Positions 23,030 through 35,584 of a stretch of DNA of 64,000 nucleotides are shown here, piece by piece (within the stretch, counting starts at the first letter, position 1; the number at the start of each line of letters is the position of its first letter). The position numbers and the translations under genes are program-made. The DNA is from Micropterus salmoides. Lineage: Eukaryota > Chordata > Actinopteri > Centrarchiformes > Centrarchidae. The stretch covers positions 23,623,036-23,687,035 of the forward strand of contig NW_024044681.1 of NCBI RefSeq assembly GCF_014851395.1, given 5' to 3'. The notes under the pieces were generated by a model. It was not told the DNA's origin, made no database searches, and saw only the letters and a list, made by a program, of their open reading frames with translations.

Positions 23030-24109
23030 GTGAGTTGTGGCTGCGGTTCCCAGCTGTGCCTCTAACTCAGCCTGACAAAGCTAACATCAAGTGAAACTGA
23101 ATGTACTTTTTCTTTTCTTTTTTTTTGCTTTTATTCATTTTTGTGTGTTTTGTATGTTTTTGTTTGTGTGTTTTTTCCAGAACAGTCATATTGCAATCTT
23201 TTGATGCAAGGCACTCCTTAAAGGGCCGGGGAGCTTTTTTGTTTATTGTCATACAGCAATTTCAAATTCCATTTCAGCTTTCAAATACACAGTTTTGTTT
23301 TAATGAATTTTTTATGGATTTTAGTAAACACACTAAACTGCAGTGTTTACTCGTCACTACCGGAATAGTGGAAAACTTGACTCTGGCAAAATGGTTTGCA
23401 TGAGATCAGAATCTGTATTCTGGTTTTAAAATGGTAGCACATAAAGCCGACCTTATCGTCAATATTCATAGATTTTTTTTCCATATTTGCTAGTAAATTA
23501 TTCAAGCTCAAAAACCCTGAAGAGAACAGCCCAAGGTCATAAGAGTTATAATCAAGTATTTAATTGTGTGATGTTGCCCTTTACCATTGCCAGACTCTGG
23601 AAAGGAGGCAGTAAATTACAACGATCAAACTCTTCTCCATCACTCCCTGTGTCTGCAGGATGGCAGTCAGGATGGATTATGGATCAGAGAGGGTCAGAGA
23701 GAAGAGGGTTTTTTTGAGATGAGATAACCTTTCTTTTCTTTCAGCTGCGTGCTTTAGTAAAAATGCCTCTCAAAACTTAAGAACATAATCAACCACGACT
23801 ATAATGTTCATTATTTTTGGCTAATGATTATTGAAGCACATGTCTTGAAAAGTCTCATCCTGAGAAGAGGTTTGATAATAAATCAGATGAAAGGATAAAC
23901 ATCAGCTCAGAGAGGCATACCTTACAAACTTAACTATATGTACAAATTGTATTAACAATTAATTGGTGCAATGCATGTAAGTTAGTTATTGGTGGACGTA
24001 TTTCTAAGTATGTGTTATAAATGTTTTCCTTAAACAATCAGTATCTGAGCCTAACTTGGAAATGAAGTGCATATATATTCACAATATGAAAATATAGTGT
24101 TTGCCCAAA

Positions 24110-24245
24110 TGTAAATGATGTGATTATATTTTGCAAATCAGAATAATAGCCAATCAGGGTAAAAACACCTAATGTAAAAACCTTGACCAGAATCAAGTGG
24201 CCCATCTAGAAATTAAATCTAATCATGTCCACAGATAAAGAAATA
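24110..24245. mobile_element. Decayed MITE copy related to 53365-53540
   Basis: The core gaataatagc-caatca, then aaaaacacctaatgtaaa and ccttgaccagaa and tggccca aligns with 53404-53466 at clearly recognisable similarity. Motifs such as aatgtaaaaaccttg resemble fish MITEs whose ends read tttacatg. Its ends are not defined. Confidence 0.5.
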
Positions 24246-25643
24246 GGGTGTAAATGCTATTTTTAATTACTTTGAGTTTTTAGATAGTCTATACATTTTC
24301 AACAAATGCTCGTCCAGTGGAGTCAAATTGATTCCCTAGGAAGACGCAACACACTCTGTAATTTTATTTAAAATGATTTCTTGTTTATTTGACAGGGACA
24401 AATGCATGAAACATTGCTTTATAAAGTATACAAAGTAGATGCCATGCATACAGGTTTCTAGCCATGACTAATTTGCAACCCCTGTCCCTGTTTAGGCTTT
24501 TAAAGTTAAAACAGAAATTATGGATTATTGAGTTTTTTACAATTTTACAATCATTAAAATACATACAATAAATGTACGTGCAATAAGATACAGGCCTAAA
24601 AAGAAGTAGAAATCAACATAGAGTCCAGAAACATTTAACAATATTTAACAATATAACACAAAATGAGATCTTCCGTTGTTTGTCCATATGGTGCATCTTT
24701 CCCAGGGGACCTAAAAAAAGTGACATTTATAAGAGTGATTCTCAGTCATAGTGGGTAACTGGCCTTCGGTTGAATAACTCAACAGCATGCTCTAATAAAA
24801 CTGTTGATTTTGTACATTCTGATTATTATTATTATTTCAAGTGCTTGAAGCAAGGTTAGTCATTTTCCTGTTTCAAGTTTGCCTGTCGTGCAGTGGGTAT
24901 ATTGCTCTTGTGAAAACCTGTTCTTCTGCTTACAGTATATGCTCTCCATTTTCCTCTTCCTCCTCCTCATCGCCCTCAGCAGTAGCAATGGTAGTAAAAG
25001 CACCAACATCACGTTTCCCCTCTACACTTCACTATGCAGGATGTCATCGCTTTCCTGCTGTGCCTGAATGCACAATTCATTAAAATCTATCCCTCATGTG
25101 TTTGACTGTTAGACCTCCGTCTCATTCACTGTTGACCCCCTCCTATCTAGGCCACCCTAACCTAGCTATCCTTTTTTATCTTACTGTGCCAGTATACGGA
25201 ATCCATTGCACTCTTAATAAGGGAACAGAGGATGTGTAGAACAGAGTCAAGCACATGTCTCCCTCCTCCCTCTCTCACATTTATAATGAGGCTATTGGTA
25301 GGAAAACTTAACAAGCCCGATAAGATTCATGCTGATCAGTGGGCAGATAAGGGCTCCGTTCACCTCAAAGCAGAAGTTCACCAGTTAGTGTGTGTGTGTG
25401 AGAGAGAGATATGTATGTGCCTTTTGAATATATTCTTTTGTAAATATGTATGCAATAGCCGTAGTACAACTGTATACAGCACCAAATATAGCATCTCCCG
25501 TCCCTACACTTAAATGGTGGAAGATTACATCAGGGTTATTTTAAGAAAATGTGGCAACATAATGGCCTTACTGTTGGAGATGCAAATGAGCATGGAAAAA
25601 TACCTCATTAAACACAACACAAAGATACATGGTGCCTGTACAG

Positions 25644-25669
25644 CGTGTGTGTGTGTGTGTGTGTGTGTG
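25644..25669. repeat. (GT)n microsatellite
   Basis: About 12 uninterrupted GT units. Confidence 0.95.
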
Positions 25670-27418
25670 CACAGAACACACAGTGTCTAGGTGCCTTTAA
25701 CCCAAGTCTTTGAAAGTGCTCTGAATTTGAATCTGCATGGTGTTTATAGTCAATATGGGTGTCGTGTTGAACAACGTGTGTGCCACATGTCCCCCCCCTG
25801 ACAAAATCAAGACAACCCCCACTGCCACTATTTCAGGAATATAACAAAAATGTTGATGGGACATTCTGAGCCTTAGTAATGTCAAACATAGGTATATTGC
25901 AAAGTTCATATAAATTTTTATGATTTTAACACTCATGTTATTACTATATAGGATAATCATGCTCTAAATTTTGGAACTACAGTTCCCATAATGCTTTGGG
26001 GGGTGGGGGGGGCTGATATTATAAGGAGCGTCTTTTTTCTGTAATTTCTTAGAGGATGTATGGATGTTTATTTGTGGACATTGCAGATATTTAGATAGTT
26101 GGATGAGTTTCCTCAAATGAAATGGTCAAATGTACTCATCTCGGGTCAGACCACTCTGCTTTGCTTTGAGGTGAGATCTTCAGTGTCAACCCTGCCACTG
26201 TGGGCCCTGAATGGAAGTTGTGGTAAAAGAGCATTGCAGCAAAGTAAGTCAAATGATAAGAGCTGCTTTTAAAACTGGCACTTTCTGCTCACTGAATCTT
26301 GCGGATCTCCCCTGGGGGCGAGAAGCATTTCCCCAGATCACTCTTAAATGAACAGTATCTGTCAACACATCACACATTAGAAAATCACACTGTGGCATGT
26401 TGATTTGGGGAATTTGGGAGTTTCTGGTGGCAGAATTGATTAGTCGGATTTCCCTCATGAATGCCACCCTAGTCTGCGATCATCCTGCTCTCACCCCGTA
26501 TGAAAGCTTAAGAAATGAATAGCTTCTTGTGATAAAAAGAAGAATTTCTCCTCCACATCAGTTTGAGAAAATTTGAGAAATTCAATAGCCACAATAAATC
26601 TGATTTCCCTGACCTTATGCTTTCATGACATTTCATTTACAAAACCTACTAAGCCAGCAAGTGTGTGGATGACTGCTAATATTGCTTTGCCATTGCTTGG
26701 CCTTATATTTAAAGAGGGAATAGAGTGGAATATTTGATGCTGGATATACTGTACGTAGCCAAAGCTTGCCTTCTGTGTCCTTGTAGCGCTGAAAATAGAA
26801 CAGATGACACTGGGATTTTTTCTATTTCTACAAAGGATGAACTGAAAATAACATTTAGTGTATATAGGACTGCTCACTTTCAGCCAGCACTTTCACTGGT
26901 AAGACGCATCCCATACACACTGTCCACACTCACACACAGCATATACATAAGTGATGTACAAAGAGGCGAAATGTACTTACACCTGCTTATGTTTTATGCT
27001 TAAATCAGGGTAAAGTAATTGAAATGCCTGTTTCTCTCAGCAAATGTAACTGTGTGAGAAACATGTCCTCCTTTGCTCAAAGGAAGCATTTAAGATATTG
27101 TTCCTTTTGTTTTTGCACTTGCTTCAGTTGTTTACACCGTTCCCTCATTCCTTGCTTTCACTTATCTGTCAAAATATGTACTTCTGTCCTTACCTAGCTC
27201 ACCTATTGCTCTCAGCTTCTTCTGCTCGCTTCTGCCAGCTGGAAGAAAGCAGTGTATGAAGAATTTATGAAGGCCAGGTTTACCTCTGTCATAAAACCAT
27301 GAGTTGTCTGCCCTTGGCTCAGAAGAAATAGTGAAATCTCTGGCCATTCTGGACTGAGTGAGCTCGAACTCAGGCAGCTTACACATGGAGAATGGGCAGA
27401 GGTTTATATCTTTGCCCT

Positions 27419-27812
27419 TTAAATTGATATGGCTGAATCAAGGGCAGGAATATTAGTGCGTGGGCTTTTTATAACTGATGATATAGGATTTGCCCCTGCA
27501 TTACATAAAATTTCAGCTGTGGCAACAGCCATATCAAAAAGAGAAACTGCCGTGTCCTCTGGCATGTTTGTTTCTTGTAGTGCTTTGTACGTACAAGACG
27601 GTACTACCATAGGTGAAATTCTTTCGGGAAGTTTTCTCACTATCTTGACACCGTCTGTTAACGCCTTTCACACCCCGGATGCTACCGGAACCCCCACCCC
27701 CCACCCCAACCCTCCCATCTCAAAAAACATGCCAAAAAGACTTCACTCTCCCCAGCTTGTGATTCCTACTGAACTGTCTTCTCTTTGTCACTCCATGCCA
27801 CACAATGCCTAA
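27419..27812. other. Two-strand open frame of unknown meaning
   Basis: A plus-strand frame of 127 codons (27429-27812) overlaps a minus-strand frame of 73 codons (27419-27640). The plus peptide includes A-L-Y-V-Q-D-G-T-T-I-G-E-I-L; the minus peptide includes D-M-A-V-A-T-A-E-I-L-C-N-A-G-A-N. Both have ordinary composition, unlike the repeat-driven frames elsewhere, but neither matches a family that could be named. There are no clear flanking splice sites. It may be a decayed mobile-element coding fragment or coincidence. Confidence 0.15.
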
Positions 27813-29094
27813 TAGCACCGTGGAGAAGTAGGTGATATTTTGTTGACCTGACTCCAGGGCTTGAGTTGGACGTCAAGTTTGTGATGCACCAACAGCTGCC
27901 CAGTCTAATTACTGTATGTAAATGACAACAGCACTGTCATCGCCAGCCTCTCTGGTGCCGGATAATTAATTTCATATCTCCAGATCCGAAATGTCTGTCC
28001 TGAGGTGGTTGTACGCCAACGCTGAATACAAAGGTAGCTCCGCCCTCTGCAGGGGTTGCATTCAATTTGCTCACAGCAGGGATCTTATCACTGTCAAAAG
28101 AGCAAATTTAGATTGTAAATGTGCACGTACACACACACACGCACGGAAATTAACGTGCAGTTCCCTCAGTAACACAAACAGAAGAAAGCAGAAAAAACAG
28201 ATAACTTCAGTTATAGGAACCAGAAGGGAGAGATGCTACATTACCCAAAATATAGCTATTTGAATTATAATAATGTGATTTATATTAATATTTTTAGCTC
28301 ATACTGTACAGTTTATTAAAGGTCACGAAACTTTAAAAAAAATGTCATTTTACATTATTACCCATTCTGCCAGCGTGGTGCCTATGAACAGAAAATATTA
28401 CCCATACATGTATAATGCTTGTGTGTATGCCTTGAGTTTTAGTTGATTTTTAGTTTTAGTTGAAAAAGAAGATGGAGACAGTAGGACCCACATTAAAAAT
28501 TGATATTTAGATAGTATCTCCATAAATCTTATTTGAATTTTTCATGGGCAAATACATATGTCGTATATTTTTTTCACACTTGCTTTGGTCACGTAAACAT
28601 CTGTATCTCATGCAAGTGCAGCCCCATTGCATTGTAATATATGCAAGCTAACTGAGAGTATTTTCCCTTAGTACATCGGGACTGCAGTGAAGGAAACAAA
28701 AACTGCACTAAATGCTTTATATTGCATTTTTATTCCTTCAGTACAACAAATTCTGACTTGCAGCAGACAGAGACAGCAGGCTTGCTTGCTATGACCTCTA
28801 ATAGGGAAAGAGAAAGAAACAAGACTGTGTGTATGCCATGTTCCTAAGAAAACGGAAGAAGTGTGTGTGAAAATTGTCACAGTGGGAGGACGATTCCCAG
28901 AGCGAGGGCAGGGAGCGATGATGCACTTGTCTGCTATGTTAGCTTCTGTTCCAGGAAGTTACTAACAACATTTTGTGTTCCATATTATCAGCTAAAAGAG
29001 GATCTTGCCCAGAAAAACTAAATAAATCCCTTCCTGGAAGTTACAGTACATTTATATTTTCAACATTTTGCCGAGGCTCTAAACCAGTGAAGAG

Positions 29095-29235
29095 GTTAGG
29101 GATAAGTTTTCTTGCTCAAGGACACTGTGACAGGATACATGGCTGGTTGATGAATTCGCACACACAGCGCTTGAGATGATCAAACTCTTGACCTTGTACG
29201 GTCGTTCCAATCACAAGGCCACCCTGCTGCCTGAC
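29095..29235 (-). mobile_element. SINE-like fragment, antisense
   Basis: The phrase ttcttgctcaaggacact, followed further on by caaactcttgaccttgtacg and caatcacaaggccaccctgc, is the antisense layout of tRNA-derived fish SINEs, with the box B-like part and then the tRNA head. It is diverged and its ends are unclear. Confidence 0.4.
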
Positions 29236-29520
29236 ACTCTGAGAATCCCTCAGTCTGAGAAGCTTGTGTATCCAGCTGTGTAGCCACCTGTGCAGCCTTA
29301 TAGATACTAACTGGTCATGGCAAAGCTGTCATGTCCTATGTAATCTTTTGCATCCCATTTATGATCTTCTGAGTTGGATGGAACAGTGAGCCACTGCTTT
29401 ACAGTGTCAGTGCTATGCAATAGTGCCTATCCTGTATGTGGTTTGAAATGCATATTTTTAACACATAATTATTATGGTAATAACAACAGCATGTGTTCGT
29501 ACTGCTTTCTACCTAAAAAT

Positions 29521-29576
29521 CCATCCATCCATCCATTGTCAACCGCTTATCCTGCGTACAGGGTCGCGGGGTGAAT
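29521..29576 (-). mobile_element. 56-bp 5'-truncated retroposon end with 8-bp TSD
   Basis: A (ccat)n run joins ccattgtcaaccgcttatcc and gggtcgcgggg, the same sequence that starts the longer copy at 57480-57615. ctaaaaat occurs on both sides (29513-29520 and 29577-29584) as a target duplication. Read on the minus strand this is only the 3' end with its (ATGG)n tail, as expected from early termination of target-primed reverse transcription. Confidence 0.8.
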
Positions 29577-32264
29577 CTAAAAATAAGTAACTTTAATAAT
29601 AAAATATTGCTCTATGCAGTTTTGGTATAGTGTGGTGTTTTAACGTTTCTTAACAAACCCAGAGGTTATGTATTTGGAAGAGAAAAGGAAGGTGTTCAAC
29701 AAGATAAAGACTCAAACTGTCCTTTGTGTCTTTTGTAGAGTTTCCATACTGTCTCAGAAACTAAAACAAGACTCTGGAATGATACTATGAATTAAAATTT
29801 GCAGTAGAAAAATCCCAAGTCTGCATTTAAGGTATGTTCGATTGGCTTAAAAGGTGAATCGGCTAATCAAAAGTGTGGACTGCCTCTATCTATTTGGTAA
29901 TCCTGTATTCCCAGCCATACATCATAGCTCTACAGCTCAGTTGAGCTCCAGTCCTGGTATAAAGGTCAGTAGCTCCAGGCTGTCCGTCTGTCTGCCTGCA
30001 TCTCTCTCTTTTTCTCTGCTTCTTGAATGCCTAAATAAGAAAGGTTAGTAGATTCAGCTGCTCTTGCTTGAAAGGTCATGTTGGAAAGCAGACAGGAACC
30101 ATGCAGGATACTCTTATCAGTATTATTTGTCCGGTAGTTTGCTTTGGCAACAGATACTGTGTGTCTGAATGTGCTTTTGTGCCCTGTGAATATCTCTACT
30201 GGCCGCACAGGGATGTATTTTTTGGATAAGTAACAGTTTGGTCTTTAGAGAAATTCTGGATGCAATACTTTGTGTGGTGAGAAGTCCAAATGATTGTGGG
30301 GATGCTTTTTGACCAGCCTTGATTATTAGCCAGTGCATACACTGGTGGAGGGAGGGTATTGAGTGGTCCCATTAAAACATAAGATTCAGCTCATCTGGGG
30401 AGACAGCTGTGGAGTGTGAGTATGAGCTCTGGTGTAGGGTCTCCAGAGGAAATAATGATTTTCTGTTTGTTTAGAGGCAGCTGTAACCCACATTGCAATG
30501 GTCACCATCTCAAATGGGTCTTGCATTGCTCTGTAGTATCTACTATTAATGGTGACATATATATTAATTAATTCTAGCTAAATAAAGCAAAGCTAATTTC
30601 ATTTTGTCGTTACTTCATAATGTCATGCAGATGAGGACATTGTTGACCTGGCTTAGCCTTGGCATGTCAGTCAAAGAGGAGGGCAATTAAACTGACCCCA
30701 CTCTCCATGAGAGAAAGAGCACAATTGAGCACAAGAATGGAGGTAGGATCAAGATAAATTTGAAAGACTGGGGTGCACCAGGAGACAGAGAGAATATGAA
30801 AAGGAGAGACAAAGAAAGTGGAAAGTGGCAATGCAACCCTTCAGGGATCAACTAGAGGAGGTAGCGCGGCACCGAGAGAGATGAATTGAGTGGAATGGAC
30901 GTGAACTGGAAAAGATAGAGCAAGAAACTGAAAGTAGGAGAAAGTGTGGAGTTGAAGTGAGGAAAGGACCTAAATTTAGACATGGAAATCAGGAGAGAAC
31001 AGCTGGCTCCTTCCCTCAGGAGCTGCGTTGAAATCAGGTCTGGGTGGCCAGAGGGGAGAATAAGGGAACCTACTCCACTGGCCAATTAGGCGCACAGAGC
31101 ACTGCACTGTTCTAATATAACCATCATTGTGGCCCCTTTGGCCCTTTTAGTCCCACTGGACATGTAGCGCCAGACACTGACGCAAGGCTTAGGCAGAGGG
31201 ATCCCCGGACTATTGTAACTTTGTGTAGCCACTAGTACTGCTGGAGAGGGGAGGAGAGGAATGGAGAGAACAAAAGGGAAAGAAAGGAAATGTAAGAAAT
31301 ATTGGTCAAAAACATATCTACAGTATACTATGTACTCTCTATCTTGCCACCTATTTATTTCTTGCATTACAATTCAAATGCTATTGCATTGTGATGTATT
31401 TTTATTTCTTACTCTTCAATGAAAATTTGGATATTTTGGAAGCACCCATATTCCCAAGGGGCGTGTTTAGCACTTTTTAATCACTTTTAATTAATCAAAT
31501 CACTCAAATCTCTTTCTTGTTTGTCAGCTGACAATACAGCAAGTCGGCATATCCCCAGAGTGTCTCCAGTGACAATTTGCAGTGATACATCCACTGCAGT
31601 AATAAACTGAAATTATACACTGTGTCATATTGTGCAGAACCTCACTCAGAATTCATAATTTCTACCATTCGGAATGGAGGTTAACCATTAACTTCCCTTT
31701 GTGGCCAGCACAAAAGAAATAAAATGCATCACACTGGGCTGTATGTCGCCCAACTGCATGAGTGAGAAAAATGAGAAAAAGTAAGTGATTTAAAGAGAGG
31801 AAGTAATAAAGAGCGAGGGTAGGCGCAGGAGAACGGTAAATCGTTGGCAGATCATGCCTCATGCAAAACTTTCATGAATAAAACATATTCCTAGCCTCCC
31901 ATAGCTCAGATCCATTTTTCCTCCGTTTCCCTCCTCTTCCCTCTCTATCTCTCACACGCATGATTAACCTCAGGAGGCCTTAATCAACGCTGGAAATGAC
32001 CCGTGCTCCTTGACTTCCCTCTCTCTGCCTCTTTTTCCCTCCTTCACCTCATTGTCTCTCCTCCCAGCGTGTCCTTCACCGCAGGTTTGTCACTGACGGG
32101 GTTTGCCTCACCTGCTAACCCTGTAGACGGGCGCTATTTGAGGTTTTGTTTATCTTACCTGTGCAGTCATTAGCTGAAGTAAGGAAAACACAAAATTGCC
32201 TGCTGAATGGGATCCAACACATTAACAGCGTTTGAATGGAAATTCAATTTAATAAGTCCTCTGT

Positions 32265-32303
32265 TCTTTTTCTTTCTTTCTTTCTTTCTGTCTGTCTGTC
32301 TGT
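32265..32303. repeat. (TTTC)n(TCTG)n compound microsatellite
   Basis: Five TTTC units pass into four TCTG units. A run of nine to ten G follows at about 32322-32330. Confidence 0.95.
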
Positions 32304-33120
32304 GTAAGATCTTTTCCCTGGGGGGGGGGCTTTATTCACTCAGTCTTTAAAACCTGCCCCCCCCAATCTCACACAAGCGCAAATGCACCAAAGCACACTA
32401 ATACACACAACAACAGTGTGAGATGCCCAGGGTTCCGAAAACTGCCAGGTAGTGCCAGTTGCAAAAGCGACCTGTCCATGGTGCTGAAAACTAGCTCTGC
32501 GGAATTATATAGATCTGTTTATTTCTGTTTCTCACACTGGATGCAGCCAATACACGCACCTACATCCACACATGCACACAGAGTCCACAGAGACCAGTTT
32601 TTAATTGGTCTTCCCTGTGTAGCTGAGGTTTCAGGGTTGGTACTGCAGGCTAAATGCCCACTGTGTGTTCAATGTAAGGTTCCAATTTAGCACACGGTAG
32701 TGACTGGCCATCCTGCATGAACATTTGCCTTTTAATTAGGGTGTTAATCTTTTTTTTAAACACATAAATCAAATTACCTCTCTCTGTCCTGTAGTGTGAT
32801 GAGCTGATGTGCTCCTCTGATGCCAGAAAAGCATTCCCTCTATTTATATACGTCTTTATGAACCAACTTGATAAAAGTCATATCACTTTATAGTTTACTC
32901 TTATAGCCTCTCTTGTAGTTTTAATTATATATGATCACCCTTATGCTGAATGTAAATTTATTAAGAAAATTTAATTAACAAAGCAACCCTTACAAATCAA
33001 GCAATCAAAAATGTACCATCTGTCTCACTCGCATGCTGTTTGCCTCTATATCTTTCGCTCCCTCCCTCCTGATGCATCCTCATCTCGTCTTGCATGTTTC
33101 TCTTATGTGTCATGTTGCAG

Positions 33121-33270
33121 GCATCAGCGGTCAGTACCCTCTGGTTCAGAACATGACTGTGACAGAGGGCGGGACGGCGAACCTGACCTGCCGTGTGGAG
33201 TATAATGACAACACCTCCCTCCAGTGGTCAAACCCAGCACAGCAGACCCTCTTTTTCGGGGACAAGAAAG
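33121..33270 (+). CDS. cadm2: cadm2 exon: first half of the membrane-distal Ig-V domain
   Basis: This is a 150-nt exon (50 codons, phase 1 to phase 1) between tgttgcag and gtgagt. Spliced to the preceding phase-1 base it reads G-I-S-G-Q-Y-P-L-V-Q-N then M-T-V-T-E-G-G-T-A-N-L-T-C and ends F-F-G-D-K-K plus one base. CADM2 (SynCAM2/Necl-3) is a single-pass plasma-membrane adhesion protein of axons and synapses that binds other CADM proteins in trans through this V-type domain. The exon carries the first Ig cysteine (in N-L-T-C), the Ig tryptophan in S-L-Q-W-S-N-P-A-Q-Q-T, and three N-glycosylation sequons (NMT, NLT, NTS). SLQWSNPAQQT is shared with CADM2 and CADM3. The start QYPLVQN and the following exon fit CADM2 rather than CADM1, 3 or 4. 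The teleost paralogue is unresolved. Confidence 0.96.
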
Positions 33271-34643
33271 GTGAGTTAAGGACTGACAGACAGCAGCAGC
33301 CACACGAGAGATGCAGTCTTACAAAAGTACTCACTGTGTTCGGTTTGTGGTGCTTGAGAAATGCACAAAATGCACAAAAACAGGATTTATTATTATTATA
33401 TTTTTTCAGGGTTGGAGAGCAACCTTAAATCCCCTCCCCCACCCCCCTGGATTCCTGTGTGTTTGTCACTTGAATAAGCTGCTGTCTTTGTTGTGTCATA
33501 GCATCTGTCCCACATTTCATGTGTCTGTGTTTTCCCGTCGGTGCTCTGTTTTCACAGCAAGTGCATTCACAGTACATAGAAAAATTTTTCACTTTAAAAC
33601 CTCTCCTCAGGGGATTGATAGTATGTGGCTATTATTATTTTTTGCTTCGTCCGTCAACCTTACACACACTAGCCCCTCTGCTAAAGAGAACACTCGGTGG
33701 TGAGAATAGATATGGCCAGCTCATTCTCTGACTTGTTTTGCCTGGAACAGGATCACCAGTGGTGAGCATCCCCTGCCATGAACAATTTGGGAGCTTTGAT
33801 GTTTCTGTTGTTTTTGTGTGCAGTGCATTTTACTTCACTGTCAGAATTGTTTATTGTGTATATTCGATAGTTGGAAAGTAGAAAATGATAAACACAGCTG
33901 TCATTTGGATAGATTTCGAGATCAGCAAGGGTATAAAGAGCAGGCTACTGTAGATAGCTGCAGTAGCTTTTGTGACTGATTTATATTGATCTACATCCTT
34001 GACTACATTGACTACATCCCATTGAAAGGAAGTGGTGTATCAAATCAGTTTTTTTTCAATACTTTTCTATTTGAATCAAAATATGCATACTCAAAAGTTT
34101 AATATTGTTGTTCAAATCAAGTTAGAACATGAGCCCACACACTCTCCAAGTCAACCATTCACCCTGCTAAGTGCCCTTCACTGCAATCCTGCAGTACTTA
34201 GCTTGTGCCGCCTCTAGCACATAGTTTGAATACAATTTGAGATAAACGAACAAACCAAATCACCTAAACCTTGGATGGCCCAGCATTTTAGCCTTGTGCA
34301 TAATTGATGGTTTGAGAGCATTAAATTGGTTACACACCCACTTTCACATTTCGGAGTAAAGCATGAACAGTTACTGGCAATGGACTGTACCTTGCTTTGC
34401 ACCCAATTAGCTATTTGGTGGTGTGGGGATTTTCAAGGTATTGCAATGTTTAACAGACCAAAGTGAAGACAACATAATACTGTACCACTATAGCAACTAC
34501 AGTGGAATTTTGTAGCAAATATCACTGATGAAGGTTAGCCACAGTAAGGGATTCAGACAGGCGAACGATACTTACATACAATACAAATTAACTACAACTA
34601 ACCAATTCAGTACTTTAACATGCCCACTGGTCATGTCAGAATG

Positions 34644-34730
34644 AGTAAGTAAGTAAGTAAAGTTTATTTATATAGCACCTTTCACAGATAAAAATGACAA
34701 AGGGCTTCACAAGAAAATGCAATGCAATAC
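34644..34730 (-). mobile_element. Teleost retroposon-like repeat with (TTAC)n tail
   Basis: A run of agta units leads into aagtttatttatatagcacc and tttcaca, then cttcacaa. This phrase is very common in fish genomes at the 3' end of a retroposon. In this orientation the tail is at the left, so the element reads on the minus strand. Its right end is unclear. Confidence 0.5.
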
Positions 34731-35565
34731 AACAAAGTGAGATACACCAAATTAAAACATAGATAGGATACACAAAAAAAACATAAATTAGAGAACCTTA
34801 AAACCCTTGTATAAGTAAAAGCCTGTTTAATTCAACAGAATTGAAACAACGTAGAAAGGGAAGCGATGGATGAAGTCACTCGATAAAATGTGTTTACTCA
34901 AACGTGTGAATTTAGGTACAGTTTGCATTTGGTTTTAACAATGCGACATAATTTAAGCTAAATAATAAGCTAAAAAGCTAAAGTTACTGTTACTCAAATT
35001 TTGTCTTTATTAACTGTTGAAATTAAATTGATTTTTTTTTACTTTTACTTTAGTAACTTTAACAACCCCATCAACCTCACCCCCCACTTCCTGAGAGAAA
35101 ATAGCCTGAGAATGATGTGATCTGCAGAAAAGGCTCTGAGCTTTGTATAATAAACAGTTCACATACGGGAGCCCTGCAGAGAAATTCCTTCAATTAAACG
35201 GATGCAAACTTTCATTGTCTTCACACACATTTACAGGCACAGTAACGCACACACACTAACATATACACACGCGCAAAGCCACCAATCTTTTAATGGCTAA
35301 TAAGTACAAAGAGTTTATTCCTGACCTTTCACATCCTCTTCAGTAAAGTCTCCATAAAGAGGATTCATGGGTGTTATTTTGTTGGTTCATGACTGCTGAA
35401 ATGATTGTGCCCTGTGCGTCTCTCAGCTGTATTAGTCGAGTGTAATAGAGTATGAATCACACTCTCTTGTAAGTGTCTGGATTAAGCACATATGGGATTT
35501 ACACAGTCTTCTTCCATTATCCTTCTGCCCACTGGGCTGCCTTGTGCATTTGTGTGTTCACGCGC

Positions 35566-35584
35566 TGTGTGTGTGTGTGTGTGT
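35566..35584. repeat. (GT)n microsatellite
   Basis: About nine GT units following cgcgc. Confidence 0.9.

Larger units (their letters stand above)
23030..33120 (+). other. cadm2: cadm2 intron after the microexon (10.1 kb)
   Basis: It begins gtgagt and ends with a pyrimidine-rich stretch and gttgcag at 33114-33120. The intron holds part of a MITE shared with 53365-53540 (about 24110-24245), a (GT)n run (25644-25669), a two-strand open frame at 27419-27812 of unknown meaning, a SINE-like stretch (29095-29235), a 56-bp retroposon end (29521-29576) and a TTTC/TCTG microsatellite (32265-32303). Nothing else in the 23.4-24.1, 24.3-25.6, 26.0-27.4, 27.9-29.0, 29.6-32.2 and 32.3-33.1 kb stretches could be assigned. 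Confidence 0.85.

Noticed and set aside
24841..25083. Hydrophobic plus-strand frames as a possible signal-peptide exon
   Set aside because: They lie downstream of the microexon, the peptide does not resemble a CADM signal peptide, and no donor in phase 1 is present at the right place.
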